This document shows, piece after piece, positions 42,476-53,329 of a stretch of DNA of 64,000 nucleotides. The notes under the pieces were generated by a model. That model was not told the origin of the DNA and did no database searches. It was given only the letters and a program-made list of their open reading frames with translations. A program made the position numbers and the translations under genes. The stretch comes from Dendrobium chrysotoxum (lineage: Eukaryota; Streptophyta; Magnoliopsida; Asparagales; Orchidaceae): NCBI GenBank assembly GCA_019925795.1, contig CM034309.1, positions 22,252,729 through 22,316,728 of the forward strand. Reading direction: 5' to 3'. Position 1 is the first letter of the stretch, and each line of letters starts with the position of its first letter.

Positions 42476-44482
42476 CTAGTCCTCTTTGTTCTGACAAGGT
42501 ATAGAAGAGATAACATTGGTTTTCTCTCTCTTGGGATTGATAAGAACACTATTAGAAAGTGTAAGTTCACCGCTCTGATAATTCCTTTCAACCCAATCTT
42601 TGAAGATGAAGCAATCTTCGATTGGGTGACTTACGATCCTATGATACGGACAGTAGTTCGGATCATCAGTCATATCAGACTGTTCTGGTCGGCGGGATTC
42701 TGGCAATTGAAGGCCGATCTTTAGTGCATGCCTAAAAATCTTTCCCGTACATTCTTTTTTGAAAGAATACGGCTTGTTAATTTTCTCCTGTAAAGTAGGA
42801 GGCCTTTGCCTTTCTCTAGTTTGTTGCGGCATCTTCAGTGGATTCATTGAATTTTCTTTTTCTTTCTTATCCGAAGAAGATGGGAATGTAGCATTTACCT
42901 CACTTCTTTTCGGATCAAAGGTCTTGACTTGTTTTCCCTTCCCTGGTGGATTATTGTTATAGTTGAAGCTGGCACTTCTAGGCCTAGGTAACCTTTCAAA
43001 TTTAGCAACACGATCCAGTAATTCTTGAAAAGTATTGATTGTAGCCATAGCCAGATATGGAGCCATATGATCATCTATATTCCCCATCAATAGCTCAACA
43101 GCATGCTTTTCAGTGAGTTGCTGCTCACATTTCATGCTGAGATTTCTCCACCTGGTTATGTATTTGGTAACTGATTCCTCTCTTTTCCTTTTCTCAAGAG
43201 CAAGGTCAGCAATAGTCACCTTCTTCGTTGCACTGGCGAATCTTTTAATGAACATCATCTCTAATTCGGCGAACGTTCTTACTGAGTCGTTGGATAATTC
43301 AGCATACCATTCAAAAGCTGTACCTGTTAAACTACTGACAAATTGACGTAGTAACAGAGCATCATTGCCTCCTGTATTACCACAGGTTGCTTTGAATTGT
43401 GCTAGATGCTGACGAGGATTTGCAGTACCATCAAATAAATTGAATTTTGGCACTACATATCCCTTTGGATACTTCTCTTGGTCATATTCAGCCGGATATG
43501 GACGACCTTTTCCTACTAAGGCGTCGGCAGCTTTAGAAGCAATAGCTGCTTTAACCTTTTGGCTGATGAGATTTTCAATTTGGGATTTTCTGACCATTTC
43601 ATCTTCTTTAGAAGCTACCATAGTTGGTTCCTGTAACTCTTCCAGTCTTCTGTCAGAAGTATCCGATGCATCAAGGGTAGTTTGAACATTCCCTTGAAAA
43701 TTTGTTGCGGGTGGTTGACTAATTGTAGCCATCATGCCCAGTTGTCCAAATAACTGTTTCATCATATTACTCATCTCATCAAGACGGGTGTTCAAATGAT
43801 GGATTTCTTGATCTTTCTTTTGTTGCATAGATTGCATTTCCAACTGCAATCTTCTTACAACTTCTTCAGCTTCTTTCTCTTCAACTTCTTCTGGTTGTGG
43901 AATTCTATTTACAGACGCTGCTTGCTCTTGGTCATCTCGTAGTTGTTCTTCATTTTGTAAATTCAAAGCTGCACTTCTACGAGTATGTCGCTGATTAGTT
44001 CGATCAGGTATATGATCAACCATCCGGACAACTTCAATATCCATGGGACCAATACACCCTTCCATTTCTTCATCGTCATCATAATAATTATCGTTCTCAT
44101 CCAACTCATGGTCATCTCCAAGTTGGGACCGCCGCTTCCAATGAATGACTGGAGAGTCGGGGGATTCATTATAAACATAATTCTCTTCCTCTTTTTGCGT
44201 AGTCATATCAGCAGAAGTCTCCTTATTGGGGGATAACTTCTGGACATGAGATTTAAGTCGCCCTTTATAAGTTTCCTTATCATGATCATCTTTTTGAGCT
44301 TCAGGATATTTGGGCCTTTTTGGAACCCAAGCTTGTTGCCTTCTTGTAGTCACATACTGATGACCACTAACATCAGAATGTGCTTTTGAATAACCAGATT
44401 CATGATACCATTGTCGGGGCCTTCGTTTATCATATCTTCTGTTATAGCCTCTTGCATATAGATGATCAGAAGGCTCTCCCAA
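42476..44482 (-). CDS. gag: Gag, right copy
   Basis: 668 codons, nearly identical to the left copy: charged N-terminus, Retrotrans_gag domain in the middle, Cys-Pro-Tyr-His zinc-binding motif near the end. In frame with ORF1 upstream, separated by TAG (44483-44485). It ends at TAG 42476 and the frame continues into the linker. It forms the particle core in the cytoplasm. Confidence 0.88.
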   Translation of the reverse strand: MGEPSDHLYARGYNRRYDKRRPRQWYHESGYSKAHSDVSGHQYVTTRRQQAWVPKRPKYPEAQKDDHDKETYKGRLKSHVQKLSPNKETSADMTTQKEEENYVYNESPDSPVIHWKRRSQLGDDHELDENDNYYDDDEEMEGCIGPMDIEVVRMVDHIPDRTNQRHTRRSAALNLQNEEQLRDDQEQAASVNRIPQPEEVEEKEAEEVVRRLQLEMQSMQQKKDQEIHHLNTRLDEMSNMMKQLFGQLGMMATISQPPATNFQGNVQTTLDASDTSDRRLEELQEPTMVASKEDEMVRKSQIENLISQKVKAAIASKAADALVGKGRPYPAEYDQEKYPKGYVVPKFNLFDGTANPRQHLAQFKATCGNTGGNDALLLRQFVSSLTGTAFEWYAELSNDSVRTFAELEMMFIKRFASATKKVTIADLALEKRKREESVTKYITRWRNLSMKCEQQLTEKHAVELLMGNIDDHMAPYLAMATINTFQELLDRVAKFERLPRPRSASFNYNNNPPGKGKQVKTFDPKRSEVNATFPSSSDKKEKENSMNPLKMPQQTRERQRPPTLQEKINKPYSFKKECTGKIFRHALKIGLQLPESRRPEQSDMTDDPNYCPYHRIVSHPIEDCFIFKDWVERNYQSGELTLSNSVLINPKREKTNVISSIPCQNKED

Positions 44483-45421
44483 CTATTTTCTTTCATAATA
44501 TGGGTATCGGCCCATATTAGGATAGAAATTTTTCAAGTCTCGGTAATAGGGAGGACGTTTAAACTCCTCTCTATAAGGTCTTGTTAAAAATTTGTTATAC
44601 TGAGGATGAATAGTATTTGAGAAAATAACTTCAGTGACGGATTTCCTCAGTCTTCGCTGCAGATTTCTATCTTTAACAGCCTTCAGTATTTTGTATATCT
44701 TGGAAGAAGCAGATTCTTCCTTCTTTGGCGATTCTGGCTGCTGACGTGAGGTCTCCCAGAAAGACTTCTTTAATTGGCCCTTATCATTATTTCTCTTGAC
44801 CCACTTTAGTGATTCAAAACTATTATTAGTGGGTACATTCACCTCCAACTGCGACGGTGGTTCTTGAAGTGTATTGGGCATCCAGCCATTAGCTCGTAAG
44901 CGAGCGTTGGCCTTCCTTCTGGCTTTCCTAGAAACATTCGTGCTTGCAATAGGAACTTCAGTACTGAACTCTTCATGCACTGCATCTTGGATTATGTTCT
45001 GACTAACTGTATTAACTGCAACAGATTGTAGCTTAGGATCAGAAATTTTCCTTTGAATAGCCGGGGCAGCAGCAGATGCCGTAGAGAGCCTTGAAAATAC
45101 AGAGGCCCTTTTAGGAGCCTTCTCGGTGACAGCTTCAGCACCTCCAACAGTAGGTATATTGACAGTGTTCTCAGGAAGAAATTGTTGGAACTGCATGACT
45201 TCAGAAATGGTTCCGAATTGAATGGTCGCTCCAGCGTAGCCAGTGTTCAGAACGGCTTGAGGGAACTGCACTCTAGCTCCCTCGCCCAGGTTCACAGTCA
45301 TGAACGACTTTACAGGCGTCATATTATCAACCTGCCAACAGAACTTGCAGGGATTAGAGTCAACCTGAATTCTGCTGGAAAGGAAAACACAAATTTGTGA
45401 TAAAAGAACATTTATATTCAT
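44483..45421 (-). CDS. ORF1, right copy
   Basis: 312 codons, same as the left copy apart from a few substitutions. Conserved N-terminal block shared with element L, basic C-terminus, unknown function. Placed between the primer site and gag as in Ogre/Tat elements. Confidence 0.75.
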   Translation of the reverse strand: MNINVLLSQICVFLSSRIQVDSNPCKFCWQVDNMTPVKSFMTVNLGEGARVQFPQAVLNTGYAGATIQFGTISEVMQFQQFLPENTVNIPTVGGAEAVTEKAPKRASVFSRLSTASAAAPAIQRKISDPKLQSVAVNTVSQNIIQDAVHEEFSTEVPIASTNVSRKARRKANARLRANGWMPNTLQEPPSQLEVNVPTNNSFESLKWVKRNNDKGQLKKSFWETSRQQPESPKKEESASSKIYKILKAVKDRNLQRRLRKSVTEVIFSNTIHPQYNKFLTRPYREEFKRPPYYRDLKNFYPNMGRYPYYERK

Positions 45422-45486
45422 TTCAGATGTTTATTTATTTTGAGACAAAATATTCTCTTTTCATCCAAAGATGGAGAGAGAAGTAA

Positions 45487-45504
45487 TCCCCAGCAGAGTC
45501 GCCA
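45487..45504 (-). other. primer-binding site, right unit of element B
   Basis: Minus strand TGGCGACTCTGCTGGGGA. It has one substitution relative to the site at 27668-27685, leaving one mismatch to tRNA-Arg(ACG). Confidence 0.8.
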
Positions 45505-45959
45505 GAAATCTGTGGGCTCAAAAAAAATGGCACGAATGCGTGAATCCCACTTCGCAGCTGTAGGATTCCATTTCCCTTAAGTCAGATTAGAATTAACCAG
45601 ATTTCCCCTGAGGGTAGTCAGGGTTTAATTAGATCTGGGGTTCTTACTTCCTATGAGCGCAAGCACTCATAGTTAATTACCTCTCTTAACACGTAAGAGA
45701 GAACTCTCGATTAAGGATGAATAAATTTTAGGTAATTTTAGTCTCAATTATGGGGAAAATGATAGGTAAACCCGATCAAGATCCCATGGTTCTGTCGTCC
45801 CGGGTATACCGTAGGTCTCAGTCTACCAACACTACAATCATAGACTGTAATGTTCAGGGAATCTGATTAGCAGCCATGGGTTGCCTCCTCTCAGGGATCC
45901 CAAGTAGATTGAGGTGGTTAGGTTTGGGTTTTAATTTTATTTGGGTTTTGGGGCTTACA

Positions 45960-46652
45960 TCCATTAAAATGCCCAGAAATTAATTTAATTTAGGAATTTA
46001 TAACTTCATTTAGAAGTTACACAGAAATTTGATTGGGTCGGGACTTACAACTTTCATAGAAAGTAGCCCGTAGATTTAATTTGGAGTGGGGCTTACTGCT
46101 CTATTTATGAGTTGCCCAGAGATGGGTCTTACAACCTAACTCTACAGCAAGGCTGCCCAAGGGATTTAATTATTTAGGTAGGTCTTATGACTTCTCTTAA
46201 GAAGTTGCCTGATTATTTGTAGGAGTGTTAGGGTTGTTATACTTCATTTTAAAAGTTTTCCTAACGTATGGGACTTACGACTTCACTTAGAAGTAGCCCG
46301 ATAGCGGGTCTTACAACCTAATCCTATAGACTAGGATGCCCAAGTGAAGGGTTTAGGTTTGTGTTATCACCTAAACGTCTCCTTCAGAGATTGGACTTAC
46401 GGCTTCTATTAGAAGTTGCCGGTGTTTTAAATTAGGGGTTAAGGGGTTAGGTCAATTTTACCTAAAACTTTCCCCTGAGGTCGGGCTTACGTCTTTCCTA
46501 TGAAAGCTGTCGGGTAGTGGGTCTTACAACCAAGTTCTTATAAACAAGGCTGCCCAATTGTTTAAATTTGATTTGGGATAGGACTTATGACTTCCCTTAG
46601 GAAGTTGCTTGTTGACGGGTCTTACAACTTAATCTTTTAGACTAAGCTGCCC
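45960..46652. repeat. stem-loop array in LTR 3
   Basis: Same modules as in LTRs 1 and 2. Confidence 0.7.
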
Positions 46653-47956
46653 AATGGATTTGAATTTATTTGTTTGTTTGTTTGTTTCATGAACAGTAGT
46701 TGTTTGACGCCAGATCGTGATTCGTAGTTGGTTATTTTCTAGCAGTTGTACCTACTAGTTCGGCCAATTGTCGTTGTGACACTAGTGTTCCTTGCCGTAG
46801 TAGATTCTTTTCCTGTTTTAGTAGATTACTTTTCATGTATTAGTGCACTAGTAGTTTTTACCAGTAGTCCGCTCCTTTTCTTGCTTTAGCATTTAATTTA
46901 ATATTGATTTAATTGTGATGCTAAATGAATTTCTTTTATTTGTTGCAGGAGCTTGTACAGGAGAGACTTTGGAGAGTTCATAGAGTGTTTTATTCTATCG
47001 AAGAGCTTCAGTTTGTGTTCTAGAGAGTTTCATGAGTTGTTGAATTGTTTGAGATTTGGAGAGTTCGTTGTTTGAATTGTGAATTTGCTTGAGTCATGTT
47101 GTTTGAGTTGAGATGAGTTGAATTTGAATTTGAGTTATTTGTTAGTTGTTGAGTTTGAGTTTGTTAAGTTTGTTTTGAGTTGAGTTATGTTGATTATTAT
47201 GATTATTTTTAATTATGTATTTTGTTTTATTTTAATTAGTTGGTTGGATTTTATGTTTTAAATTAAATGAATTTTAAAAAATTAAGTATTTGAATTAGTT
47301 TAAAATGTTAAAATTTGATTTATTTTAAATTTTGTTTATTTAATTAAATTATTAGATTTACTTTGAGTTGAATGATTAATTGTTTGGATAATCTCGAATT
47401 GCTCGATTTATTAAATTTTAAAATTTATTTTAAAGTTTGATTAATTATTTAGAAAAATAGATTTAAAATTATTTAGAATTGGCTTAGTTAAATTAAATTA
47501 CTGTTAATGTTTTAATTTGAAATTAATTTTTTAAAAGTTAGATTTAAGTGTTGTGTTTTGAAATTAAATTTTAAATTAAAGTTAAAATTATATTCACTAT
47601 ACAGTTTAATTAAAATAAATAAATAAATAAATAAATATTATGTTTTGAAATATTTAATCAAGTTGAATCATATTATTTAATTAAAGTTAAATTTATTTGA
47701 GTTAATTAATTGTTGTATTTTACATTTAAAGAATTTTAATTTATTAGATAAATTAATTAAATTAGTCTCTTTTTTTTAAATCAAAAAGGTTATGACGTTG
47801 CACTCAAAATGGCGATGTCGCTTTTAAATGACTCAAAAGGCAACTCGGCAAGATTCGAGAAAATTTTCGGCAGCCTCCCGGCGTCCCTTCCCCGCCGGGG
47901 GAGGTCGAGACGGTATTTACCGTAATTTCATCATATCCGGATCAAAGATTGACGGA

Positions 47957-48109
47957 CCATCATACCCGGATCAAAGATCGACGGCGTATGGTCTTCAAAA
48001 TTTAAAACCATCATACCCGGATCAAAGATCGACGGCGTATGGTCTTCAAAATTTAAAACCATCATACCCGGATCAAAGATCGACGGCGTATGGTCTTCAA
48101 AATTTAAAA
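47957..48109. repeat. 51-bp tandem repeat, three units, LTR 3
   Basis: Same three units as in the other LTRs. Confidence 0.9.
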
Positions 48110-49740
48110 TCATACATTTAAATGAAAATATCACAGTACGAATTTGACCTCGGCAATGCTTTCAAATCCCTATTTGCTGTTTCTTTTTTTTTTTTTAAAC
48201 TTGTACAGGATTTGATTTTAATTGTTAGATCATGTTATAAATTATAATTATTAATAGATAATTATTGCCTCTCTCTGTAAATGAAATAATTAAAAAGTTA
48301 TTCCAAGAAAAAAAAAAACGGTTTTACATGCAGCTTTTTTACTTTTTTTTTTAATTTTGAAAAGGCATTGGGATAAGCATTGAATAAGACAACTAAAAAA
48401 AAGTTTTAAAACAAAGTAGAATAGCCAGGACAGTGCACGTGATCAGAAGCAAAGAAGCGCAGGAGAGTTTGCGGTTTGACGGGAGGAAAACGGGACCTAG
48501 TTAACTCACACGGACTGGTGTTGGGGTATTTTGTTCGCGAATTTGCTTGGCTGTACGAGCTTTTGGTTCGATTCCTTGCACTAAGGCGGAGGGATCTTGG
48601 CGGGCGGACATCGGAAGTCAGGGAGTGATGAGAGGATTCAGTAGGTGAATTACTTTATGTAGGAGAAGGGACAAACGTTGGAGGTCAGTTCGACGTTTGC
48701 GAGGAGGAAGACAGAATACGATGATAAGACAGGATTTGAGAAAAATGCAAACAAAGAAAGTGAGAGCTCTCTTCTTTTTTTTTTAGTTTCTTCCTCCCTT
48801 TTTATTGATTGAATGCTATAAGGAAGTTATTGCCACGAAAGGTTGCATCGTTTGAGGAAATCATTGTAAGCAGTGGGACCGAATTAAACTTACGAAGAGA
48901 TGCATCTCTTTGATTTTTTTTTCTTCTCTTTTTTTTTTTAGATTTTTTTTTTTTTGAGTCAACAATTTTCACACATTCTTTGAAGTTGAATCCATCAAAC
49001 TTTCTATAACCGTGAGCACCCAAGATGCATTACTGACAGTAATTTTCAAAGAATGGTATATTATTTCTGGTCCAGAATACTTTTAAATCATAAAAATGAC
49101 TTTAAGATTATATAGGGCCTTTTGCCAAAGTCTTGCATCACAAGTTAAATGCTTTTTTTTTTATTCATAAAATTCTTAATGGATTTTAGCTGTACATTAC
49201 CGAATGTATCTGTAACAATCACTCAATTTTATGACTTTAGTTTGTGTCTTGCATAGCTTTGATAGGTCATGCGAATCATAAAGTTACATCTTAGCAACTG
49301 ATACCAAGTGTGGGCTTTTCATTTATAAAATTTAAATGTTATATCATCCCGATATCAGTGAAATTTTAAAACCACTATAGCTTAAGTTTCCAAATCCATT
49401 ACTAAAAATCAAGTACGAGTTGTACTAGCATTCTATATCATTTCTTTATGAAGTTTTATATTATTCATTTAGTAGGTTGTTGATCTTCCCCCTTTTTTTT
49501 TACTTCAGTCTTTAGCATTCGGGAGTGCACTTAGGCTCATTTTTTCACTTTTATTTGCAAAAAAAAAAAAAAAAGGTTATATCCATACTACAGGATGTGA
49601 TTTTCAAGCCAATAAGTTAGTGAATGCATCAAGAGAATTTTCACTTCATTGCAACAATTCAGCCTTTATGTGTTGACCACCTTTTTATGTATTGTTATAA
49701 AAAATGGATTTTGTCAATGCATCTAAAATATCAGTCAACA

Positions 49741-49745
49741 GATAC
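49741..49745. repeat. target site duplication of element B, right copy (GATAC)
   Basis: Matches 11654-11658. Confidence 0.9.
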
Positions 49746-50768
49746 TAACTAATGACAACACTAATTACATCACTAAATGAAGCTAACATTAACAACAGGA
49801 AATGACAATGAAGTGAAATAAAAGAGAAGATGAGAGGCCTACTGTTTGGGTTTTTGGCAAGGGATTTCCTTGAGCGATTATGCGGGCTTTTGGTGGAGAA
49901 GTTTAGGTTGATGAGGAGCTTGCGAGGTGATATAGTGGGCTGGTTTGGATTACAATGAGATGGGCTCTAGATGGTTGGATTTGGAGAGTTGAGACAGTAA
50001 ATAACGTGGTGTTGGTGTATAAGTGGGCTGCAACTGTAGTGTATAGAAAGCTATTTTATGGAGTGATGTGAAGCCATTATAGAGTGCTACTTATGGACCT
50101 TGGAGTGTAGGAAGGCCTTGGCTTGTTGGGCTAGGCTTTGGTGGGCTCTTGGATCTTACAGTGGAATGGGTTATGATTATCTGGGCCGCTATTTAGGTGG
50201 GGAAGGAGGCTATGTAGCGGGCTGCTTTGCAATGGGACTTGATGGGCTTATAGACTGGCTTGGAGAGCTGAATGTGGGGTGTTAGAATTTGGGTTTGTGA
50301 GGTGAATTAGTCTACAGGCAGAGTAGCAAGAAAAGGTGTTAATGGGCTGTATTGGAGTGATTTTGGGTTAGAGTTTAGTGGTGGAATGAAGTTATTATGA
50401 CATAACCTGCTATGGACAACAAACTCCACGCGAAGGAGCAGCTTGAGTGGAATTTAGTAAATGCCAAAGAATCATTTTTGCAACATGCTAACATGAACAG
50501 TGAATTTCACGTGAATGAAAGCAAATCAAACTGAATCGTGGCTTGGTTGGGTGAAATCAAAACAATTGAGTGGAATAAATAAAAAATCTGAATTTTGCCT
50601 TTTTTTGTCTTTAGTGGATGGAGATATGAAACAAGTTAAAATGCTTAGATAAATGGGAAAGGTAGTATCAGGTTTTCTAGTGGGTTGCATAGAGAAAAAG
50701 GATACGGATTGTACAGGAGATTAAGTAATAATAAATAAATAAATAAAAAGCCTTTTAAAACCAGATGT
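49746..50768. other. continuation of the DNA into which element B inserted, possibly more of the element L LTR
   Basis: No gene seen. The order of parts in the element B LTR predicts that roughly 1.5 kb of the L LTR should remain right of its T-rich block, which would fall here. No direct sequence match was established, so this is inference. Confidence 0.3.
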
Positions 50769-50803
50769 ATGGACGTATGTGGCTTGGAATCTGCAGCCAC
50801 TAG

Positions 50804-51078
50804 TATAAAGGACCCTCACATGCAGAAACGAAGCTTTGTATCCTGCTGCCGTCCGTCTTCAGCAAAAAAAATTTCAAGGAGAGCAGGGATTTACGGTAAA
50901 ATCAGATCTTGGCTTGCGGAAGAGGGAGGGAGGCGGTGTGGAGCTCGGAACTCTGTGCGTGGGAATCAAGTCGTCCCAGTAAAAACAACATTGCTCCTTT
51001 TAATTCAACGACGTGAGCAACAGTTGAAGCCAGCTGCGATGAGGATTGACAGAAGTGACGAGGCTTCAACGAAACGAG
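50804..51078 (+). promoter_or_regulatory. TATA box with transcribed-looking leader and splice donor
   Basis: TATAAAG at 50804-50810 is followed by a GC-richer stretch open for about 90 codons and then a donor-like GAG/GTAATG at about 51077-51082. It could be the promoter and first exon of a repeat element (LTR) or of a lost gene. No protein similarity recognised. Confidence 0.3.
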
Positions 51079-51309
51079 GTAATGTATTAATCGGCATTTA
51101 ATTTGATTTTGACTTTTTCCTAATTCGGCATCTATTCGTTTGTTGAAATTTTATTGAGTTAATGCCATTTTACTGTTCTGGTCATTTCTGTATTTAATTT
51201 AGAATGATAAAGCTGTATTAGTCAAATCAAAATGCATCGATTTGCTTGCTTCCTCGTTTTATGTGTTGACTGCTTCATTTAACTTGTCGAATTCGCCAAG
51301 TATCAAAAT

Positions 51310-51990
51310 TAGATAAATTAATAGTGCATTTAGGGTATTACCGACGTTTCGGTTGCAATGACGCAGTCCGTTTCCTGATCGGACATCGTTTGGGCATAAA
51401 TTTGTGTATTTTTACATGGGGATTACCTCGATTTGTGTGCACCACCTTAATTGAACAAATTGGTAGTGCATTTAGGGAATTGCCAATATTCCAATCGCAA
51501 CGACCCAGTCCGTTTGTCGATCCGACGTTATTTGGGTAGCGCCAAGTAATATTTTCCTTAAAGTTTGTGTTTTGTCTCAAAATTCATGCCACCGATCTGG
51601 ATGATCCAAAAATGTAGTTCCTGAGTATTTGTAATGTTATGAATGCAATGACGAAGTTTGTTTGGCACTTGGACCTCATTTGGGCAGTGCCAATGCCTCT
51701 TTTCCTCGATAAGCGTGCTCCTTACGGTTCGTGCCACCAATTTAGATGATCCAAATTGAACACCAAAAGTGTAATTCTTGAGTATTTGAGACATTCTGAT
51801 TGCAATGACAAAGTCCATGCTGTGATCGGACTTCATTTAATCAACGTCATACTTTAATTTTGGGTGTCGGTCGTCCCCCTTTTGACCGATCTCATCCGAT
51901 TCGACTTTGAGGGCCTCGACCTAGGGGAATTTGACGTTCTGATCGTAATGTCGCGGTCCGTTTGGCATTCGTATGTCATTTAATCCTTTA
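51310..51990. repeat. degenerate tandem repeat of about 143 bp, five units
   Basis: The block GCAATGACG.AGTCCGTTT recurs at about 51355, 51498, 51641, 51799 and 51941 with heavy divergence, each followed by a CAT/CGT-TTGGGC-like word. The pattern recalls LTR sequence of Del/Tekay chromoviruses, but this identity is only a guess. Confidence 0.55.
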
Positions 51991-52661
51991 GGTAAGACAT
52001 TGTACTAACCCACGCACTACTTTATTCATCATTTTTATCCTTTACACGTGTAGTCTGAGTAGTAGGGGTCAACAATTTAATTATATATAATATTTTGAAT
52101 ATATTTTTAATATACTTGTTAATATTTTGAATATACTTTTAGTTATACTTGTTAAAGCCTACACTGTCTAATTCACCAATAGGGATTAACAATTCCTAAC
52201 GCCTTAAGAAAGCCAATTCAAGCCTAGCTTTGCTTAGCTATCTCATTTAGGTCCAACTAAGCTCCAACTCGGCTAAATTGATATAAAGACTATTAGGAGT
52301 CAACTCAAGTCATGCCAACATAACTGGGTAAACTTAAATAGTCAAACCAATATAACTTGAGGCCAAATCAAACCAATTGGCTAGATTAAACCTAATTGCC
52401 TAACTTTATAGCACCAACTGCTAGCCCAGGATGATTAAGATCAATCTCCACCATCCATGATGAGCTCAATCCAAGAACAATAATGGTCTATTCACCATGG
52501 TTGGATTTTCTAGGTAGCAATACTAGGACCAATCAAAACCAAAATCTTATCCAATCCCTAATAGAATTTAAGCTATTTAATGACTTAGGTGCTTGTACAT
52601 TGGCAGGATGAGTTCACTTGTTTATTATATTTGGATATCCTTGTTCAATAAACATAGCCAC
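51991..52661. other. AT-rich intergenic DNA
   Basis: No gene, domain or clear repeat; short ATATTTTGAATATACTT repeats near 52090-52150. Confidence 0.35.
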
Positions 52662-52885
52662 TGTGAAACCCCTTAAGTAAAAAGAAGCTAAACTCTTAAA
52701 CATCGAGGTACATTTTAGTGTAATGGTTGAAATTTAATCTAAGAAACTCCACAGTTAAGCGTGCTCATCCCGGATAAATATTGGGATGTGTGACCTCCTT
52801 GGAAGTTACACCAATAGGACAAAATTGTGAGGCTTTTAGGCCAAAATGGATAATATCTCGATAGTTAAGAGTTTGGGCTGTCACA
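52662..52885 (+). repeat. Cassandra left LTR
   Basis: 224 bp with TG..CA ends; 5S-like block at 52747-52805. Confidence 0.8.
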
Positions 52886-53107
52886 AATGATATCAGGGCA
52901 ATACACCATCAAGAGGATGGGAACTAAGTGCCATACAAGATAATGTGCTATGCCATGGGAGCCACCTCTTGAACCCTATATGGGACAAAGTGCTACGCAG
53001 TGGGAGTCCCACTTAAACTTATAGGGGCCACTAGAATCTTATTTGCCTGGTGGATGATTCTGGATAAAGATGCTGACGAGAACTTCAGTTACTTAAGTGA
53101 GAGAGAT

Positions 53108-53329
53108 TGTGAAACCACTTAAGTAAAAGAAGCTAAACTCTTGAACATCGAAGTGTCTTTTAGTATAATGGTTGAAATTTTATTTAAGAAACTCCACAGT
53201 TAACATTCTCAACTCAGAGAAATCTTGGGATGAGTGACCTCCTGGGAAGTTACACCAATAGAATAAAACTATGAGGCTCTTAGGCAAAAATAGATAATAT
53301 TTCGATAGTTAAGAGTTTGGGATGTCACA
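53108..53329 (+). repeat. Cassandra right LTR
   Basis: 222 bp; 5S-like block at 53191-53250 with a diverged middle. Confidence 0.8.

Larger units (their letters stand above)
11659..49740 (-). mobile_element. element B: tandem Tat-lineage Ty3/gypsy retrotransposon (three LTRs, two internal regions)
   Basis: Structure: LTR 11659-15887, internal 15888-27691, LTR 27692-31921, internal 31922-45510, LTR 45511-49740, flanked by GATAC on both sides. Coding orientation is minus, so the right-hand LTR of each unit is the 5' LTR. Primer sites of tRNA-Arg type lie left of the second and third LTRs. A purine tract (GGGAGG on the minus strand, about 15891-15900 and 31925-31934) marks the 3' LTR side. Dual RNase H, ORF1 upstream of gag and an antisense gene downstream of integrase all fit the Tat/Ogre group. 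One integration followed by unequal exchange between LTRs explains the array. Confidence 0.9.
45511..49740 (-). repeat. element B LTR 3 (right, 5' LTR)
   Basis: 4230 bp, same ends as LTRs 1 and 2 and followed directly by GATAC. Stem-loop array at 45960-46652; 51-bp repeats at 47957-48109. Confidence 0.92.
52662..53329 (+). mobile_element. Cassandra-type TRIM retrotransposon
   Basis: 668 bp: LTRs 52662-52885 and 53108-53329 (TGTGAAACC..GTCACA), a degenerate tRNA-iMet primer site TGATATCAGGGCA (52888-52900), about 220 bp of non-coding interior, and a purine tract AGTGAGAGAGAT before the second LTR. Both LTRs contain 5S rRNA-like sequence (52747-52805 and 53191-53250: CTCC.CAGTTAA.CGTGCT and GGGATG.GTGACCTCC..GGAAGT), the hallmark of Cassandra, which uses an RNA polymerase III-type promoter. 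No clean target duplication remains, so it is old. Confidence 0.85.

Noticed and set aside
11659..49740. Two independent insertions side by side
   Set aside because: Three LTRs rather than four and a single GATAC duplication at the outer ends.
50100..50285. Gly/Trp/Tyr-rich open frame of 61 codons
   Set aside because: Arises from repeated GGGCT-type words; no start context, splice signals or similarity.
52747..53250. Possible 5S rRNA genes
   Set aside because: Only partial, diverged 5S-like segments, both inside Cassandra LTRs.
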